Shown piece by piece: positions 27,706 to 36,200 of a stretch of DNA of 43,519 nucleotides. Under the pieces are notes generated by a model that saw only the letters and a program-made list of their open reading frames with translations, was not told where the DNA came from and searched no databases. Each line of letters begins with the position of its first letter. The first letter of the stretch is position 1. Source of the stretch: BJGO01 sp039810885 (GTDB lineage Bacteria > Bacteroidota > Bacteroidia > Chitinophagales > UBA10324); NCBI GenBank assembly GCA_039810885.1, contig JBDHXV010000026.1, forward strand, positions 1 through 43,519, read 5' to 3'. A program made the position numbers and the translations under genes.

Positions 27706-27760
27706 ACTTCAGGTGGGTGGGTTTAGGTTAATAATTTGAGTGAGGTGGTTGTCGAAAACG

Positions 27761-27806
27761 ATGGGAGAGGCCTGATACATGTTAAGGAACATATCAGGCA
27801 CTCCCA
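27761..27806 (-). repeat. Long imperfect inverted repeat downstream of the T9SS gene
   Basis: The arms are ATGGGAG + GCCTGATA + TGTT against AACA + TATCAGGC + CTCCCAT, 46 bases in all, with small interior bulges and an AAGG loop. It begins 66 bases after the minus-strand stop codon at 27872. It may be a first, leaky terminator or an mRNA-stabilising end structure. Confidence 0.55.
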
Positions 27807-27871
27807 TTAAACAAACAGAAAAACAATGAAAAATTTTAAGTTGGTTTATTAATTATTCAATAGGTTAAGAT

Positions 27872-28831
27872 TTACTTTTTTACGACTATCGTTTTTACGA
27901 GGGGTTGGTTATCTATGAGTAGCCGGATAAAGTACGTTCCTTCTGCCAAGTCAGATGTGGGTATAGGTATATGCTGACTACCCGAGTTTAACTTTTCAGA
28001 AATTAGTTTCGTGTTAGTTTTACCATCAACCGAAATCAATTGCAGGCATACTTGGGCTGCTTTCGGAAGAAAGAAGTCAACAAAACTTTGATCTATAGAG
28101 GGGTTTGGGTATGTAGAAAACCGGAAATTCTCTTCTAATGATTTTTGGTTAACGCCTGCGGTATTCGTGGCTGTCTCAAAAAATTCAGATGCAGGGTTTG
28201 GAATAAAATAATCAAAAACAGATTGCAGTGTTGCGACTGAAATCCATTGATATCCAAGAACCTCCCACGAATTCGAATTGCGTATATTTTGTTCATACAA
28301 GAATACATTTGTATGGGTGTTGCCGGATGGCGTTGTTATATTACCCCATGCAACATATCTATACATCATAGAATCGTGTATCCCTGTGTTACTTTCATAT
28401 TCATCAACTATTGATTGATTTAAAATAAAAGGAAATGGATATAAGAGAGCAGGGTTAGTCCAATCCCAATTATAGCCACTATAATCACGCCCACCTAAGG
28501 CAAATAAACTATCATTGTTTTGTTGATAATAGACATATCCTGTCACCTGCCCATTAGATTCATACCGCTCGCACATATTGGCAGTAGGGAAATCGGCAGC
28601 ATAGAGAGTGTTTGCAGGCAGTATAATTTGTTTAGAACTAGGGTTGTGATCATAAGAAAGCGTACTGAAATCCCAATTATTAAATCCGCTTATAGGAAAC
28701 CCGGGTTGGGGTTTATTGCAAGAATATACGGAGATAGAATCTCCGATGGGCAAAGTAACGGCGTTGATAACAGGCTGCGCAAATGCAAGTACCGGTGAAA
28801 AGAATAAGAGTTGTAAAATAAGTTTTTTCAT
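27872..28831 (-). CDS. T9SS type A sorting domain protein, member of the local propeller regulon
   Basis: A 319-residue predicted secreted protein. The signal peptide MKKLILQLLFFSPVLAFAQ is followed by a compact beta-rich region (about 20-225, with FNNWDFSTLSYDHNP and YSGYNWDWTNPALLYPFPF) of no recognised family, then the sorting domain (STYPNPSIDQSFVDFFLP, CLQLISVDG, EGTYFIRLLIDNQ, TIVVKK). Its 5' leader is closely related to that of the propeller gene at 31249, and both carry the same inverted-repeat promoter. I therefore expect the response regulator at 31345-31965 to control it. Function unknown. Confidence 0.86.
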   Translation of the reverse strand: MKKLILQLLFFSPVLAFAQPVINAVTLPIGDSISVYSCNKPQPGFPISGFNNWDFSTLSYDHNPSSKQIILPANTLYAADFPTANMCERYESNGQVTGYVYYQQNNDSLFALGGRDYSGYNWDWTNPALLYPFPFILNQSIVDEYESNTGIHDSMMYRYVAWGNITTPSGNTHTNVFLYEQNIRNSNSWEVLGYQWISVATLQSVFDYFIPNPASEFFETATNTAGVNQKSLEENFRFSTYPNPSIDQSFVDFFLPKAAQVCLQLISVDGKTNTKLISEKLNSGSQHIPIPTSDLAEGTYFIRLLIDNQPLVKTIVVKK

Positions 28832-28861
28832 AATTTAGTATTTTAATAATTAATAATGATG

Positions 28862-28913
28862 TAAAAGTCCATTCTTCTATGCCGAAACACAATCACATAA
28901 ATATGTGGTTTTT
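28862..28913 (-). promoter_or_regulatory. Operator-promoter 1 of the propeller regulon
   Basis: Minus strand: AAAAAC, inverted repeat CACATATTTATGTG (28894-28907), ATTG directly after it, 20 further bases, then a -7-like box GACTTTTA (28862-28869), with the ATG 30 bases beyond the box. The 24-base distance between repeat and box is the same in the two other copies (31280-31331 and 32009-32060). The conserved ATTG lies at the right place for the -33 TTG element, which puts the repeat just upstream of -33, as expected for an activator site. Confidence 0.8.
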
Positions 28914-28932
28914 AAGGGAATTCAAACTAATC

Positions 28933-28975
28933 ATAAAAAACAAAGTCATAGAAAGTTTACTTTCTATGACTTTGT
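28933..28975 (-). terminator. Strong terminator after the 735-residue propeller gene
   Basis: A perfect 16-bp stem (ACAAAGTCATAGAAAG and its complement) with a 4-base loop is followed on the minus strand by six T. It lies about 65 bases after the stop at 29042 and upstream of operator-promoter 1, so it separates the two regulon genes into independent units. Confidence 0.92.
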
Positions 28976-29041
28976 ACCTTTTACAATCACCTGAAAATCT
29001 ATGAGCTGATATAGATAGAATATTGAGGTATAAGGAATATA

Positions 29042-31249
29042 TTACTCTTTTACAAATCTTCTTGTTACTACAAGTCCATTCAAACTCTCAACCTTGATGA
29101 AATAAATACCTGAAGCTAAATTTTCAGTAGTAATTATTAATTGATTGGAATTGAGCTTTTGAGTGTAAACAGTTTTGCCATATATATCAATGATTGAAAG
29201 AAATGCTCCTTGAAGATTGTTATTTGATTTTAGGTTCAAATAATCTTCGATAGGATTAGGGAATACGACAAGACCATCTGCATTGTTTACTGTTTTGATG
29301 CCTGTTGTCGGTGATTGCTCTTTCATTAAAGTTAGTCCGTTATCGGTACAAATCCATTTGTTTCCTTGTGCATCAAACGCTATATCATCGATAAATTCGT
29401 GCAGTAATCCATAAGATGTGTTGGTAGGATTGTACACTGTCCAGGTAGTGTCGTTAAATTTGCATAAACCCTTGCTGGTAGCAAACCATTTATTTCCTTG
29501 TGCATCAAATTTTATAGCCCTTACATAGTTGCCGGCCAAGCCTCCTGAGGTGATGGAATCATTATATACTGTCCAGTTGGTTCCATCAAATTTACTTACA
29601 CCCGATGCCGTTCCAAACCATTTAATCCCCAAGGGATCAATGGAAACTGAAGAGACAAAGTTGTGGGCTAAGCCACCCGCAGTATTTGTATTGGTATAAT
29701 TTGTCCAAGTGGTGCCATCGAATTTAATAACTCCTGAACTGGAGGCAAACCATTTATTGCCCGTTGCATCTATTGCAATGCCTGATACAGAAGTATATAT
29801 GGGTATTCCTCCGTTTGTGTTTGTGGAGTCATAAGATATCCAACTGGTACCGTCAAATTTACTTACACCAGATGAGGTCCCAAACCAAGTGTTTCCGATT
29901 GCATCAAAGGCAATAGCCTCAATATAATTACTGGCAAGCCCTCCTGAAGTATTTGAATCAGTGTAATTAACCCAAGCGGTGCCGTCAAATTTGAAGACTC
30001 CGTCACCATTTGAGCCAATCCATTTGTTATTAGTGCCATCAATGGCAACAGCCTCGATAAAATTACTTTTAGGGAAAACAGCGGTATTGGATGAATTGTA
30101 ATTTGTCCAAGTGGTACCGTCAAATTTAGACAGTCCTCCATCCCAAGTGCCTATCCATTTGTCTCCCGCATCATCAATGGCTATGGAATATGTAATGTTG
30201 CCGCCTATTCCTTGTGCCGTATTGAGTCTAGTATAATTTGTCCAAGTAGTGCCGCTTAGCTTACAGACACCACTCAAATATTGCCCGAACCATATATCTC
30301 CGGCAGCATCACAAATGATCGACCATGCCATATCGGCTGCCAGACCACCCGATGTACTTGCGTTGGTATAGCTTGTCCAGGCAGTACCATCAAATTTAGA
30401 CACTCCTCTAAACCAAGTTCCTATCCAGATATCACCATTCTGCGGATTAACTGCTAACGAAAAAATAGTGTCATTCACTAGTCCTCCGGAGGTGTTGGTA
30501 TTAGTAAAATTAGTCCAGGTAGTGTCATCAAATTTATAAAGTCCACTGCCAAACATACCTATCCACTTGTTTCCCGAAGTATCGAGGACAACGCTAAAAG
30601 CCAGACCACCGGGAAAGTTGCCTGAAGTTGTAGTAGCATTATAGGCTGTCCAGGTGGTGCCATCATATTTACTGACTCCATCTCCGGTAGCAAACCATAC
30701 GTTGCCGGCATTGTCAGCAGTTATCGAAATCACCAAATCGCTTGCAAGTCCACCGGATGTATTGGCATTTGTGTAGGTAGTCCAAGTGGAACCATCAAAC
30801 TTGCAAACTCCTGTTTCGAAACCTGCCCATAAGTTGCCACTGGCATCAAATGCAATACCCGCTACATAATTGTCTAATAGACCTCCTGATGTATTGGACG
30901 TGTTATAGAGTGTCCAAGTTGTTCCGGACAGTTTAAGCAAGCCATCACAGGTGCCAATCCATTTATCACCATTAGGTGCAATGGTAACCGTATTGATGCA
31001 AGTAGAATTGCCATATTGATTTAGAGGAATGCCACCATGCGTGCTTGCAGAGTTGTAGAAAGTCCAATTGGTACCATCATACTTACTTAATCCGTCCCCG
31101 GCAAACCATTTGTTTCCTTGCTGATCTATGGCTATACTATAGACGTCATCACTTCCTAATCCATTATAGGAATAGGTTGTAAAAGCTGGTTGTGCCTTGA
31201 TAAACAGAGGCAATAATAAAATTGTGAGTAGTAGTTTTTGATTTTTCAT
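29042..31249 (-). CDS. T9SS-secreted 14-repeat two-component-regulator-type beta-propeller
   Basis: A 735-residue predicted secreted protein. Signal peptide (MKNQKLLLTILLLPLFIKAQ), then 14 consecutive repeats of about 44-46 residues (about 24-655) with the pattern I-A-x-D-x-x-G-N-K-W-x-G-T-x-x-G-V-x-K-F and then D-G-T-T-W-T-x-Y, then the sorting domain (VVFPNPIEDYLNLKS, LSIIDIYGKTVYTQ, GIYFIKVESLNGLV). The repeat is the reg_prop type found in periplasmic sensor domains of Bacteroidota hybrid kinases; 14 blades would make two seven-bladed propellers. It lies beside a kinase with such a domain and shares its regulator's operator. Likely role: surface ligand binding; the ligand is unknown. Confidence 0.9.
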   Translation of the reverse strand: MKNQKLLLTILLLPLFIKAQPAFTTYSYNGLGSDDVYSIAIDQQGNKWFAGDGLSKYDGTNWTFYNSASTHGGIPLNQYGNSTCINTVTIAPNGDKWIGTCDGLLKLSGTTWTLYNTSNTSGGLLDNYVAGIAFDASGNLWAGFETGVCKFDGSTWTTYTNANTSGGLASDLVISITADNAGNVWFATGDGVSKYDGTTWTAYNATTTSGNFPGGLAFSVVLDTSGNKWIGMFGSGLYKFDDTTWTNFTNTNTSGGLVNDTIFSLAVNPQNGDIWIGTWFRGVSKFDGTAWTSYTNASTSGGLAADMAWSIICDAAGDIWFGQYLSGVCKLSGTTWTNYTRLNTAQGIGGNITYSIAIDDAGDKWIGTWDGGLSKFDGTTWTNYNSSNTAVFPKSNFIEAVAIDGTNNKWIGSNGDGVFKFDGTAWVNYTDSNTSGGLASNYIEAIAFDAIGNTWFGTSSGVSKFDGTSWISYDSTNTNGGIPIYTSVSGIAIDATGNKWFASSSGVIKFDGTTWTNYTNTNTAGGLAHNFVSSVSIDPLGIKWFGTASGVSKFDGTNWTVYNDSITSGGLAGNYVRAIKFDAQGNKWFATSKGLCKFNDTTWTVYNPTNTSYGLLHEFIDDIAFDAQGNKWICTDNGLTLMKEQSPTTGIKTVNNADGLVVFPNPIEDYLNLKSNNNLQGAFLSIIDIYGKTVYTQKLNSNQLIITTENLASGIYFIKVESLNGLVVTRRFVKE

Positions 31250-31279
31250 AATATAATATTTTAATGATTAATAATGACA

Positions 31280-31331
31280 CTAAAGTACCTTCTTCAAGGC
31301 CCTCCGTCAATCACATAAATATGTGGTTTTT
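31280..31331 (-). promoter_or_regulatory. Operator-promoter 2 of the propeller regulon
   Basis: The minus strand has the same 24-base block as site 1 (AAAAAC, CACATATTTATGTG at 31312-31325, ATTG), then 20 further bases to the -7 box TACTTTAG (31280-31287). The ATG at 31249 is 30 bases beyond the box, as in site 1. The leaders of both genes after the box are also alike (CATTATTAAT), suggesting duplication of a whole promoter. Confidence 0.85.
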
Positions 31332-31344
31332 GAAAAATAAAAAC

Positions 31345-31965
31345 TTACACAATCTTCTCCTTCAATGCCTTTACCACTGCTTCTCTGCCGCAGTTGACAT
31401 GCAGTTTGGTGTAGATGTTTTTGATGTGGGCCTGCACGGTGGGCATGCTAATGAAAAGCGTTGCTCCAATCATTTTGTAGCTATAGCCTTTCACTAAATA
31501 TTGCAATACTTCTTTTTCTCTGTCGGAAAGGTGATATTTATTTTGGGCATGAAAAGACTGAAGTACTTTTTTTGCAATAGTCGGAGACATGGGTGCGCCT
31601 CCATTTAGGGCATCTTGTATGCCTTCTAACAATGAAATAAAAGAGGTGTTTTTAAGAAGATAGCCATTAGCTCCGGCACACAAACTATCAAAAAGACGTT
31701 CATTATCTTCAAACACGGTGTGCATGATAATAATAGTTTCGGGTCTTTTTTCTTTGATTCTTCTAAGGGCTTCTATACCGTTTACCCTGGGCATGTCAAT
31801 GTCCATAATCACAATGTCGGGTTGCAACTCTTCAACAATTTTAGCTGCTTGCTCGCCACTTTCAGAAGTACCTACCACCTCAAAACCTTCAACCCCGTCT
31901 ATCAAAGTTTTGAGCGTATTCAGTAAGGAGGCGTTGTCATCAAATATGGTTACTCGTACCGACAT
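31345..31965 (-). CDS. LuxR/NarL-type response regulator
   Basis: A 206-residue regulator. The receiver domain (1-120) has D9/D10, phospho-acceptor D55 (PDIVIMDIDMPRVNGIEAL), T83 in MHTVFED and K105 in YLLKNTS. The GerE/LuxR helix-turn-helix spans about 143-200 (LSDREKEVLQYLVKGYSYKM, MPTVQAHIKNIYTKLHVNCG). It follows the kinase gene by 82 bases on the same strand and is the natural partner for its HisKA_3 domain. A copy of the inverted-repeat promoter found before both T9SS genes lies upstream of it, so it probably regulates itself as well as them. Confidence 0.94.
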   Translation of the reverse strand: MSVRVTIFDDNASLLNTLKTLIDGVEGFEVVGTSESGEQAAKIVEELQPDIVIMDIDMPRVNGIEALRRIKEKRPETIIIMHTVFEDNERLFDSLCAGANGYLLKNTSFISLLEGIQDALNGGAPMSPTIAKKVLQSFHAQNKYHLSDREKEVLQYLVKGYSYKMIGATLFISMPTVQAHIKNIYTKLHVNCGREAVVKALKEKIV

Positions 31966-32008
31966 TATGAATCATCTAGTTTAGATGTTGCTATTTATAT
32001 TAAAAGGA

Positions 32009-32060
32009 TAAAAGTAAATCCCTCTATAACAACAATCAATCGTATATTTATGTGATTTTT
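32009..32060 (-). promoter_or_regulatory. Operator-promoter 3, autoregulatory site of the response regulator gene
   Basis: Minus strand: AAAAAT, CACATAAATATACG (32041-32054; two bases differ from the perfect repeat, both in the half-site nearer the -7 box), ATTG, 20 bases, then TACTTTTA (32009-32016). The 24-base repeat-to-box distance equals that of sites 1 and 2. The site overlaps the last codons of the kinase gene. The weaker repeat suggests lower affinity. Confidence 0.75.
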
Positions 32061-35000
32061 ATTAATAATTGAACTTGAGTGCCTTGATGAGGCCGGCTAT
32101 TAATTTCTAAACTCCATTTGAATTGGGCTGCTCGCTGCTGCATATAGGACAATCCATTAGCAACCAATCGCTCATTCAACTCAAATCCCTTCCCGTCATC
32201 CGTTATTTCAATTTTTAAAATATTATTTTCTAAAGACACATTGATGAATACATTTTGGGCATCTGCATGTTTCAAGATGTTTTGAATGGCTTCTTTGAAA
32301 ATAAAAAAGAGATTTCTTCTTTGATGCATACTCAAATGAACTTTCTTTAGCTCCGAAATTTTCGCCTGAACAGCGATGCCTTGGGCCTCTAATATATCGG
32401 CTGCATATTTCAACATTCTGGGCATGGCTTCCTCCAAAGAATCGTTGTCGGGATTAATATTCCATACTATTTCTCTTAGATTTTGAGAAATACTTTCGCT
32501 CTCACTTTGTATTTTATCCAACCATTGCTTCTGTTGATGGGCATCTATTTTACCGGACTCGAGTACGCGGCTCATCATACTGATATTGGTCAATCGGGAG
32601 CCTATTTCGTCATGCAAGTCGTGCGAAATTTGAGAGCGTATTTTTAGCGTTTGCTTTAATTGAGATAGTCGGTATCGGTAAAAGCTATAAGCCAATAAAA
32701 ACGAACCCAATCCAATAAGCAGGTAGAACCAGAATGTTGCATAGTAAGGCTTATGAATAGTGATGGCGAGCGAATCGGTAAGCGTACTCCATTCTCCACC
32801 TTTAGCAGCCACCCGTATCGAGAAATGATAAATACCCGGGCTTAATTCGGCAAAACGAATTTGGCGTTGTTTTCCAATTTCTATCCACTTTTCGTTGTCG
32901 TGCAAGCGATAGGCATATCGGTTTTCTTCGCCATTGGTCAGGTTTACACCTGTGAACGATATATTGATATTGTTGCGCCCATGAGGCAGTGTCAACTGCC
33001 GGCTTTCGGGGATTAAAATTGTTTGGTTGTTTATCTCTATTTCTGTAATTCTGGGACTAATAGTATTCTTTTTGCCAAAGTCTGCCGGAGAGAAAGATGC
33101 CATTGTGCCCACACCACCGGCATAAATTCTGTCAGCAAGAGGATCATATAGAAGTTTAGACGGGAGTGTAGTTGTAGGAAGTCCATCGGAACTACTATAA
33201 TTAACAAAATGCTCAGTAACAGGATCAAAAAAGCTTAGTCCTAAATTAGTTGACAGCCAAATTCCTCTTTGCTTATCCATTACAATACCGTTGATATAAT
33301 CAGAACGCAAACCCTGACCTGTACCGAATACTTTCAGGTTGCCCGAACTTAAATCATAACGCACTAAACCGGCAGCATGAACGCTATACCAAAGAATATT
33401 TTTCTCTGTATCCATAAATATAGCCCCATGGTTGCTATTGGCTGCGTTGGTAAATTGGGGAAATGGAATAGTTTGAAAACGATTTTCGTTTCTTATCCAG
33501 CGGACTAAATTTCCAGAAGAAGGACTGGTAAAATATAAGTCATGATTGCGAGCTTCGGCTACTGCAGCAGGATAAATATAAGGGTAGCTGCCATTGCGAA
33601 AAGGGAAAGTTTTAAATTCTCCCGAATGAGTATCGTAACTGCAAAGTCCGTTTCCTCTACCCAAACCCATCCATACGATGCCTTTACTGTCAATGTATTG
33701 AGTGATTATGGCTACTGAATCTAAAACTTTCGGGTGTTTTTGTGGTAGTCTGCCATAGTGCCCATTAGTAGTGTTCAGCCATATTAGTCCTACCTGTGTT
33801 CCCACCCAAAGCGTGTCTTTTTGATGTGCTCTTACATTCCATACATAATCAGACCATTGACTGTGGGACTTTACAGAAAAGTGTTTATATATTCCGGTAG
33901 CTTCATCCCAACCATACACACCATCTCCATAAGACGAGACCCATAAGGTCTTTTCTGCCAAATAAAAAGAAGCAACTTCAAAAGGTGAAGGCAATTTATG
34001 GTGAGTATTGGTGAGTTCCGTCTTTTTGAAATGTTGTTTTTGATAGACTATTTTGTAAAGTCCTTTATGCAGATCACCAATCCAAAGATTACCTTCATTG
34101 TCTTCTAATATTTTATAAATAGTACTTCCGGCAAAGTGAATCACTCTATCTGAGGTTATTGACAACATCTTGCCTTTTTGCTCAAGATGTACCCAAACTA
34201 ATCCAATGTTCTCAAAGCAAATAGCTATCCATCCATTTTTCAACAGTACTATTTCGGTTAAAGACTCCTCCTTTTTCTGAAATTCTTTAGGCAACAGACA
34301 CGAAGCACTTAGTCCCGTTTTTTCATCAATAATTTTCAAAATACTTTTATTGTAATCAATATCTGTAAGGTAGTGTCCGCCAATTTTAAAATATCTCTTA
34401 TGATAGTTGTCAAGCATAAAATGAAATTTCTTATCGGCAAGGCTACTCAACTCAAGGAGAGAGTCCGGGACTTCCGGTTGCCAGACCAATAATTTTTGAA
34501 GTGTCCAAACCAGTACCTTCCCATCAGAAGCAGGTAGTATTTTATATATAAATCTTTGCGCTTTTTCTGAAACATCTTTAGGTGTTAATCTGGAATAGAA
34601 AACTTTTTTCAATTGCAAACTACTATCAAACCTATACAAATTGAGTAGAGTAGCGACCCATAAATTTCCATTTGCATCTTTGCGTAGCAGGGCAATGTAT
34701 TCTCCAAGTTCGTTGTTTTCTTCTTGAGGGCTTTTAGCCAATGATAGTTTCTTGAAGGTGTAATTTTCTATATCTAAAACACAAATCCCTTTTAAAGTAG
34801 CTAAGATAAGATGTGTGGAATCCCAAGGGATTATATTCGAAATATCATTGCTCATTAAGGAATATTGCCCACTATCAGCAAAATAGGGTTTTATATCCGC
34901 ACCATCATATCGGTTTAGTCCGTGCAAAGTAGCTATCCATAAAAATCCGTTTTTATCTTGGGTAATACTCGTTATTTCATTGCTGCTAAGCCCTTTGGTT

Positions 35001-35104
35001 TCGTCAATGATTTCAATATGTTGTATAGGGGGTTGGGCTTTTACAAGCAAAACCAAAGCAGATAATAAAAGTACAATAACTGATTTAACGCCTTGCAAAG
35101 TCAT
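32048..35104 (-). CDS. Sensor histidine kinase with periplasmic reg_prop propeller and Y_Y_Y domain
   Basis: A 1018-residue inner-membrane kinase. Signal/anchor region (about 1-24), then reg_prop beta-propeller repeats in the periplasm (about 28-690; GLSSNEITSITQDKNGFLWI, YINGIVMDKQRGIWLST), a Y_Y_Y domain (about 700-775; NINISFTGVNL, NRYAYRLHDNEKW), one membrane helix (about 779-800), a HisKA_3 dimerisation helix with phospho-acceptor H831 (SHDLHDEIGSRLTNISMMSR), and HATPase_c (FIFKEAIQNILKHA, ITDDGKGFEL, HQGTQVQLLI). Unlike the related hybrid regulators it has no fused receiver or AraC domain; the separate LuxR-type regulator 82 bases downstream takes that part. Such sensors usually bind glycans or other polymers. 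Confidence 0.93.
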   Translation of the reverse strand: MTLQGVKSVIVLLLSALVLLVKAQPPIQHIEIIDETKGLSSNEITSITQDKNGFLWIATLHGLNRYDGADIKPYFADSGQYSLMSNDISNIIPWDSTHLILATLKGICVLDIENYTFKKLSLAKSPQEENNELGEYIALLRKDANGNLWVATLLNLYRFDSSLQLKKVFYSRLTPKDVSEKAQRFIYKILPASDGKVLVWTLQKLLVWQPEVPDSLLELSSLADKKFHFMLDNYHKRYFKIGGHYLTDIDYNKSILKIIDEKTGLSASCLLPKEFQKKEESLTEIVLLKNGWIAICFENIGLVWVHLEQKGKMLSITSDRVIHFAGSTIYKILEDNEGNLWIGDLHKGLYKIVYQKQHFKKTELTNTHHKLPSPFEVASFYLAEKTLWVSSYGDGVYGWDEATGIYKHFSVKSHSQWSDYVWNVRAHQKDTLWVGTQVGLIWLNTTNGHYGRLPQKHPKVLDSVAIITQYIDSKGIVWMGLGRGNGLCSYDTHSGEFKTFPFRNGSYPYIYPAAVAEARNHDLYFTSPSSGNLVRWIRNENRFQTIPFPQFTNAANSNHGAIFMDTEKNILWYSVHAAGLVRYDLSSGNLKVFGTGQGLRSDYINGIVMDKQRGIWLSTNLGLSFFDPVTEHFVNYSSSDGLPTTTLPSKLLYDPLADRIYAGGVGTMASFSPADFGKKNTISPRITEIEINNQTILIPESRQLTLPHGRNNINISFTGVNLTNGEENRYAYRLHDNEKWIEIGKQRQIRFAELSPGIYHFSIRVAAKGGEWSTLTDSLAITIHKPYYATFWFYLLIGLGSFLLAYSFYRYRLSQLKQTLKIRSQISHDLHDEIGSRLTNISMMSRVLESGKIDAHQQKQWLDKIQSESESISQNLREIVWNINPDNDSLEEAMPRMLKYAADILEAQGIAVQAKISELKKVHLSMHQRRNLFFIFKEAIQNILKHADAQNVFINVSLENNILKIEITDDGKGFELNERLVANGLSYMQQRAAQFKWSLEINSRPHQGTQVQLLIKIT

Positions 35105-35225
35105 AGTTAATAGCTTATCAAAATAAGGTTACAATATAATTTATAACCGGGTAAGAAACGATCGATCCTGTTTGTCGGGATGATTAAAGATTAAAGTTAT
35201 TATTTCGTATGTAAAATTTTGTATT

Positions 35226-35843
35226 ATGAAATTAATCTTTGAATCGAATCAAATAACGGACTATTTAAAGGAGAATCCTCCCTATATTCGATTTAAAACA
35301 CCGCAGGTTCGTGCCATGATTAGTGCAATAGAAGCCAAGACTTCTTCAGCAGAACAAAGAGCAAAGTTGGCTTTTGAAATAGTAAGAGATGAGATTAAGC
35401 ATTCTTTTGATACCGGAAATCCATTAGTTACTATAGGGGCTGAAGAGGCTTTAGAACATAAGGCAGGAATTTGTTTTGCAAAGTCGCATTTACTTGCAAC
35501 ACTTTTGAGAGGCATGGATATTCCTACAGGTTTTTGTTATCAGCGTGTGTTGCGTAAGGGCACTATTGAATCGGGTTATGCGCTTCACGGATTAAATGCG
35601 GTATATCTTCCGGATATAGGGTGGTTTCGCGTGGACCCGCGCGGAAACAAACCCGGCATTGATACCGAATTTAACACGCATCAGGAGCAATTGGCTTATC
35701 CCATTCGTGCAGAGTTGGGCGAAATAGATTACCCGAATGTATTTGTAGCCCCCTTACCCGGCGTACTGAAAGCCATGCGCTTATCGAAGGATAGTCAAGA
35801 ATTATTTTATAAAAGGCCTGAAGCACTTGAAGGTTACAACTGA
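35226..35843 (+). CDS. Transglutaminase-like (papain-fold) protein
   Basis: A 205-residue protein without signal peptide. The transglutaminase-core triad is visible: C83 in HKAGICFAKSHLLATLLRG, H121 in YALHGLNAVYL, and D137 in WFRVDPRGNK. Bacterial members act as cysteine proteases, amidases or transferases; the substrate here is unknown. It is followed after 59 bases by gatC on the same strand and diverges from the propeller kinase. Confidence 0.88.
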   Translation: MKLIFESNQITDYLKENPPYIRFKTPQVRAMISAIEAKTSSAEQRAKLAFEIVRDEIKHSFDTGNPLVTIGAEEALEHKAGICFAKSHLLATLLRGMDIPTGFCYQRVLRKGTIESGYALHGLNAVYLPDIGWFRVDPRGNKPGIDTEFNTHQEQLAYPIRAELGEIDYPNVFVAPLPGVLKAMRLSKDSQELFYKRPEALEGYN

Positions 35844-35902
35844 CCGCACACAGAAGTATATGCCGCATACATTGTATTTTCGTGCAGTAAATAAGCAGAT
35901 GT

Positions 35903-36193
35903 ATGAAAGTAGATGACACATTAATTGATAAAATTGCCGAGCTGGCACGCCTTGAATTTATAGGTCAGGAAAAAGAGGAGATTAAAAATGACTTAGAGCA
36001 AATCATAGGATTTGTAGAGAAGCTAAATGAAGTGAACTTAGACAATGTAGAGCCGCTAATCTATATTAGCGATGAAGTAAATGTATTACGTGAAGATGTG
36101 GTAGCGGAGCATGTGAGCAAAGAAGAAGCATTGCAAAATGTTCCTTTACGAGATAGCGATTATATTAAAGTACCTAAAGTAATCAAGAAGTAA
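35903..36193 (+). CDS. gatC: Asp-tRNA(Asn)/Glu-tRNA(Gln) amidotransferase subunit C
   Basis: A 96-residue subunit of the GatCAB complex that converts Glu-tRNA(Gln) or Asp-tRNA(Asn) to the amidated forms. The sequence matches GatC throughout: DTLIDKIAELARLEF at the start, EEIKNDLEQIIGFVEKLNEV (about 25-45), the belt segment NVEPLIY, VLREDVV, and VPLRDSDYIKVPKVIKK at the end. gatA and gatB are not in the window. The gene lies seven bases before an ABC ATPase gene. Confidence 0.95.
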   Translation: MKVDDTLIDKIAELARLEFIGQEKEEIKNDLEQIIGFVEKLNEVNLDNVEPLIYISDEVNVLREDVVAEHVSKEEALQNVPLRDSDYIKVPKVIKK

Positions 36194-36200
36194 ATAGGAT

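Noticed and set aside
29042..31249. Regular repeats of about 132-138 bases that could suggest a repeat array or CRISPR
   Set aside because: They encode the propeller blades in one frame and vary as protein repeats do; there are no constant short repeats with spacers.
31718..31984. Plus-strand frames opposite the LuxR-type regulator
   Set aside because: Antisense to a complete receiver domain; no independent support.
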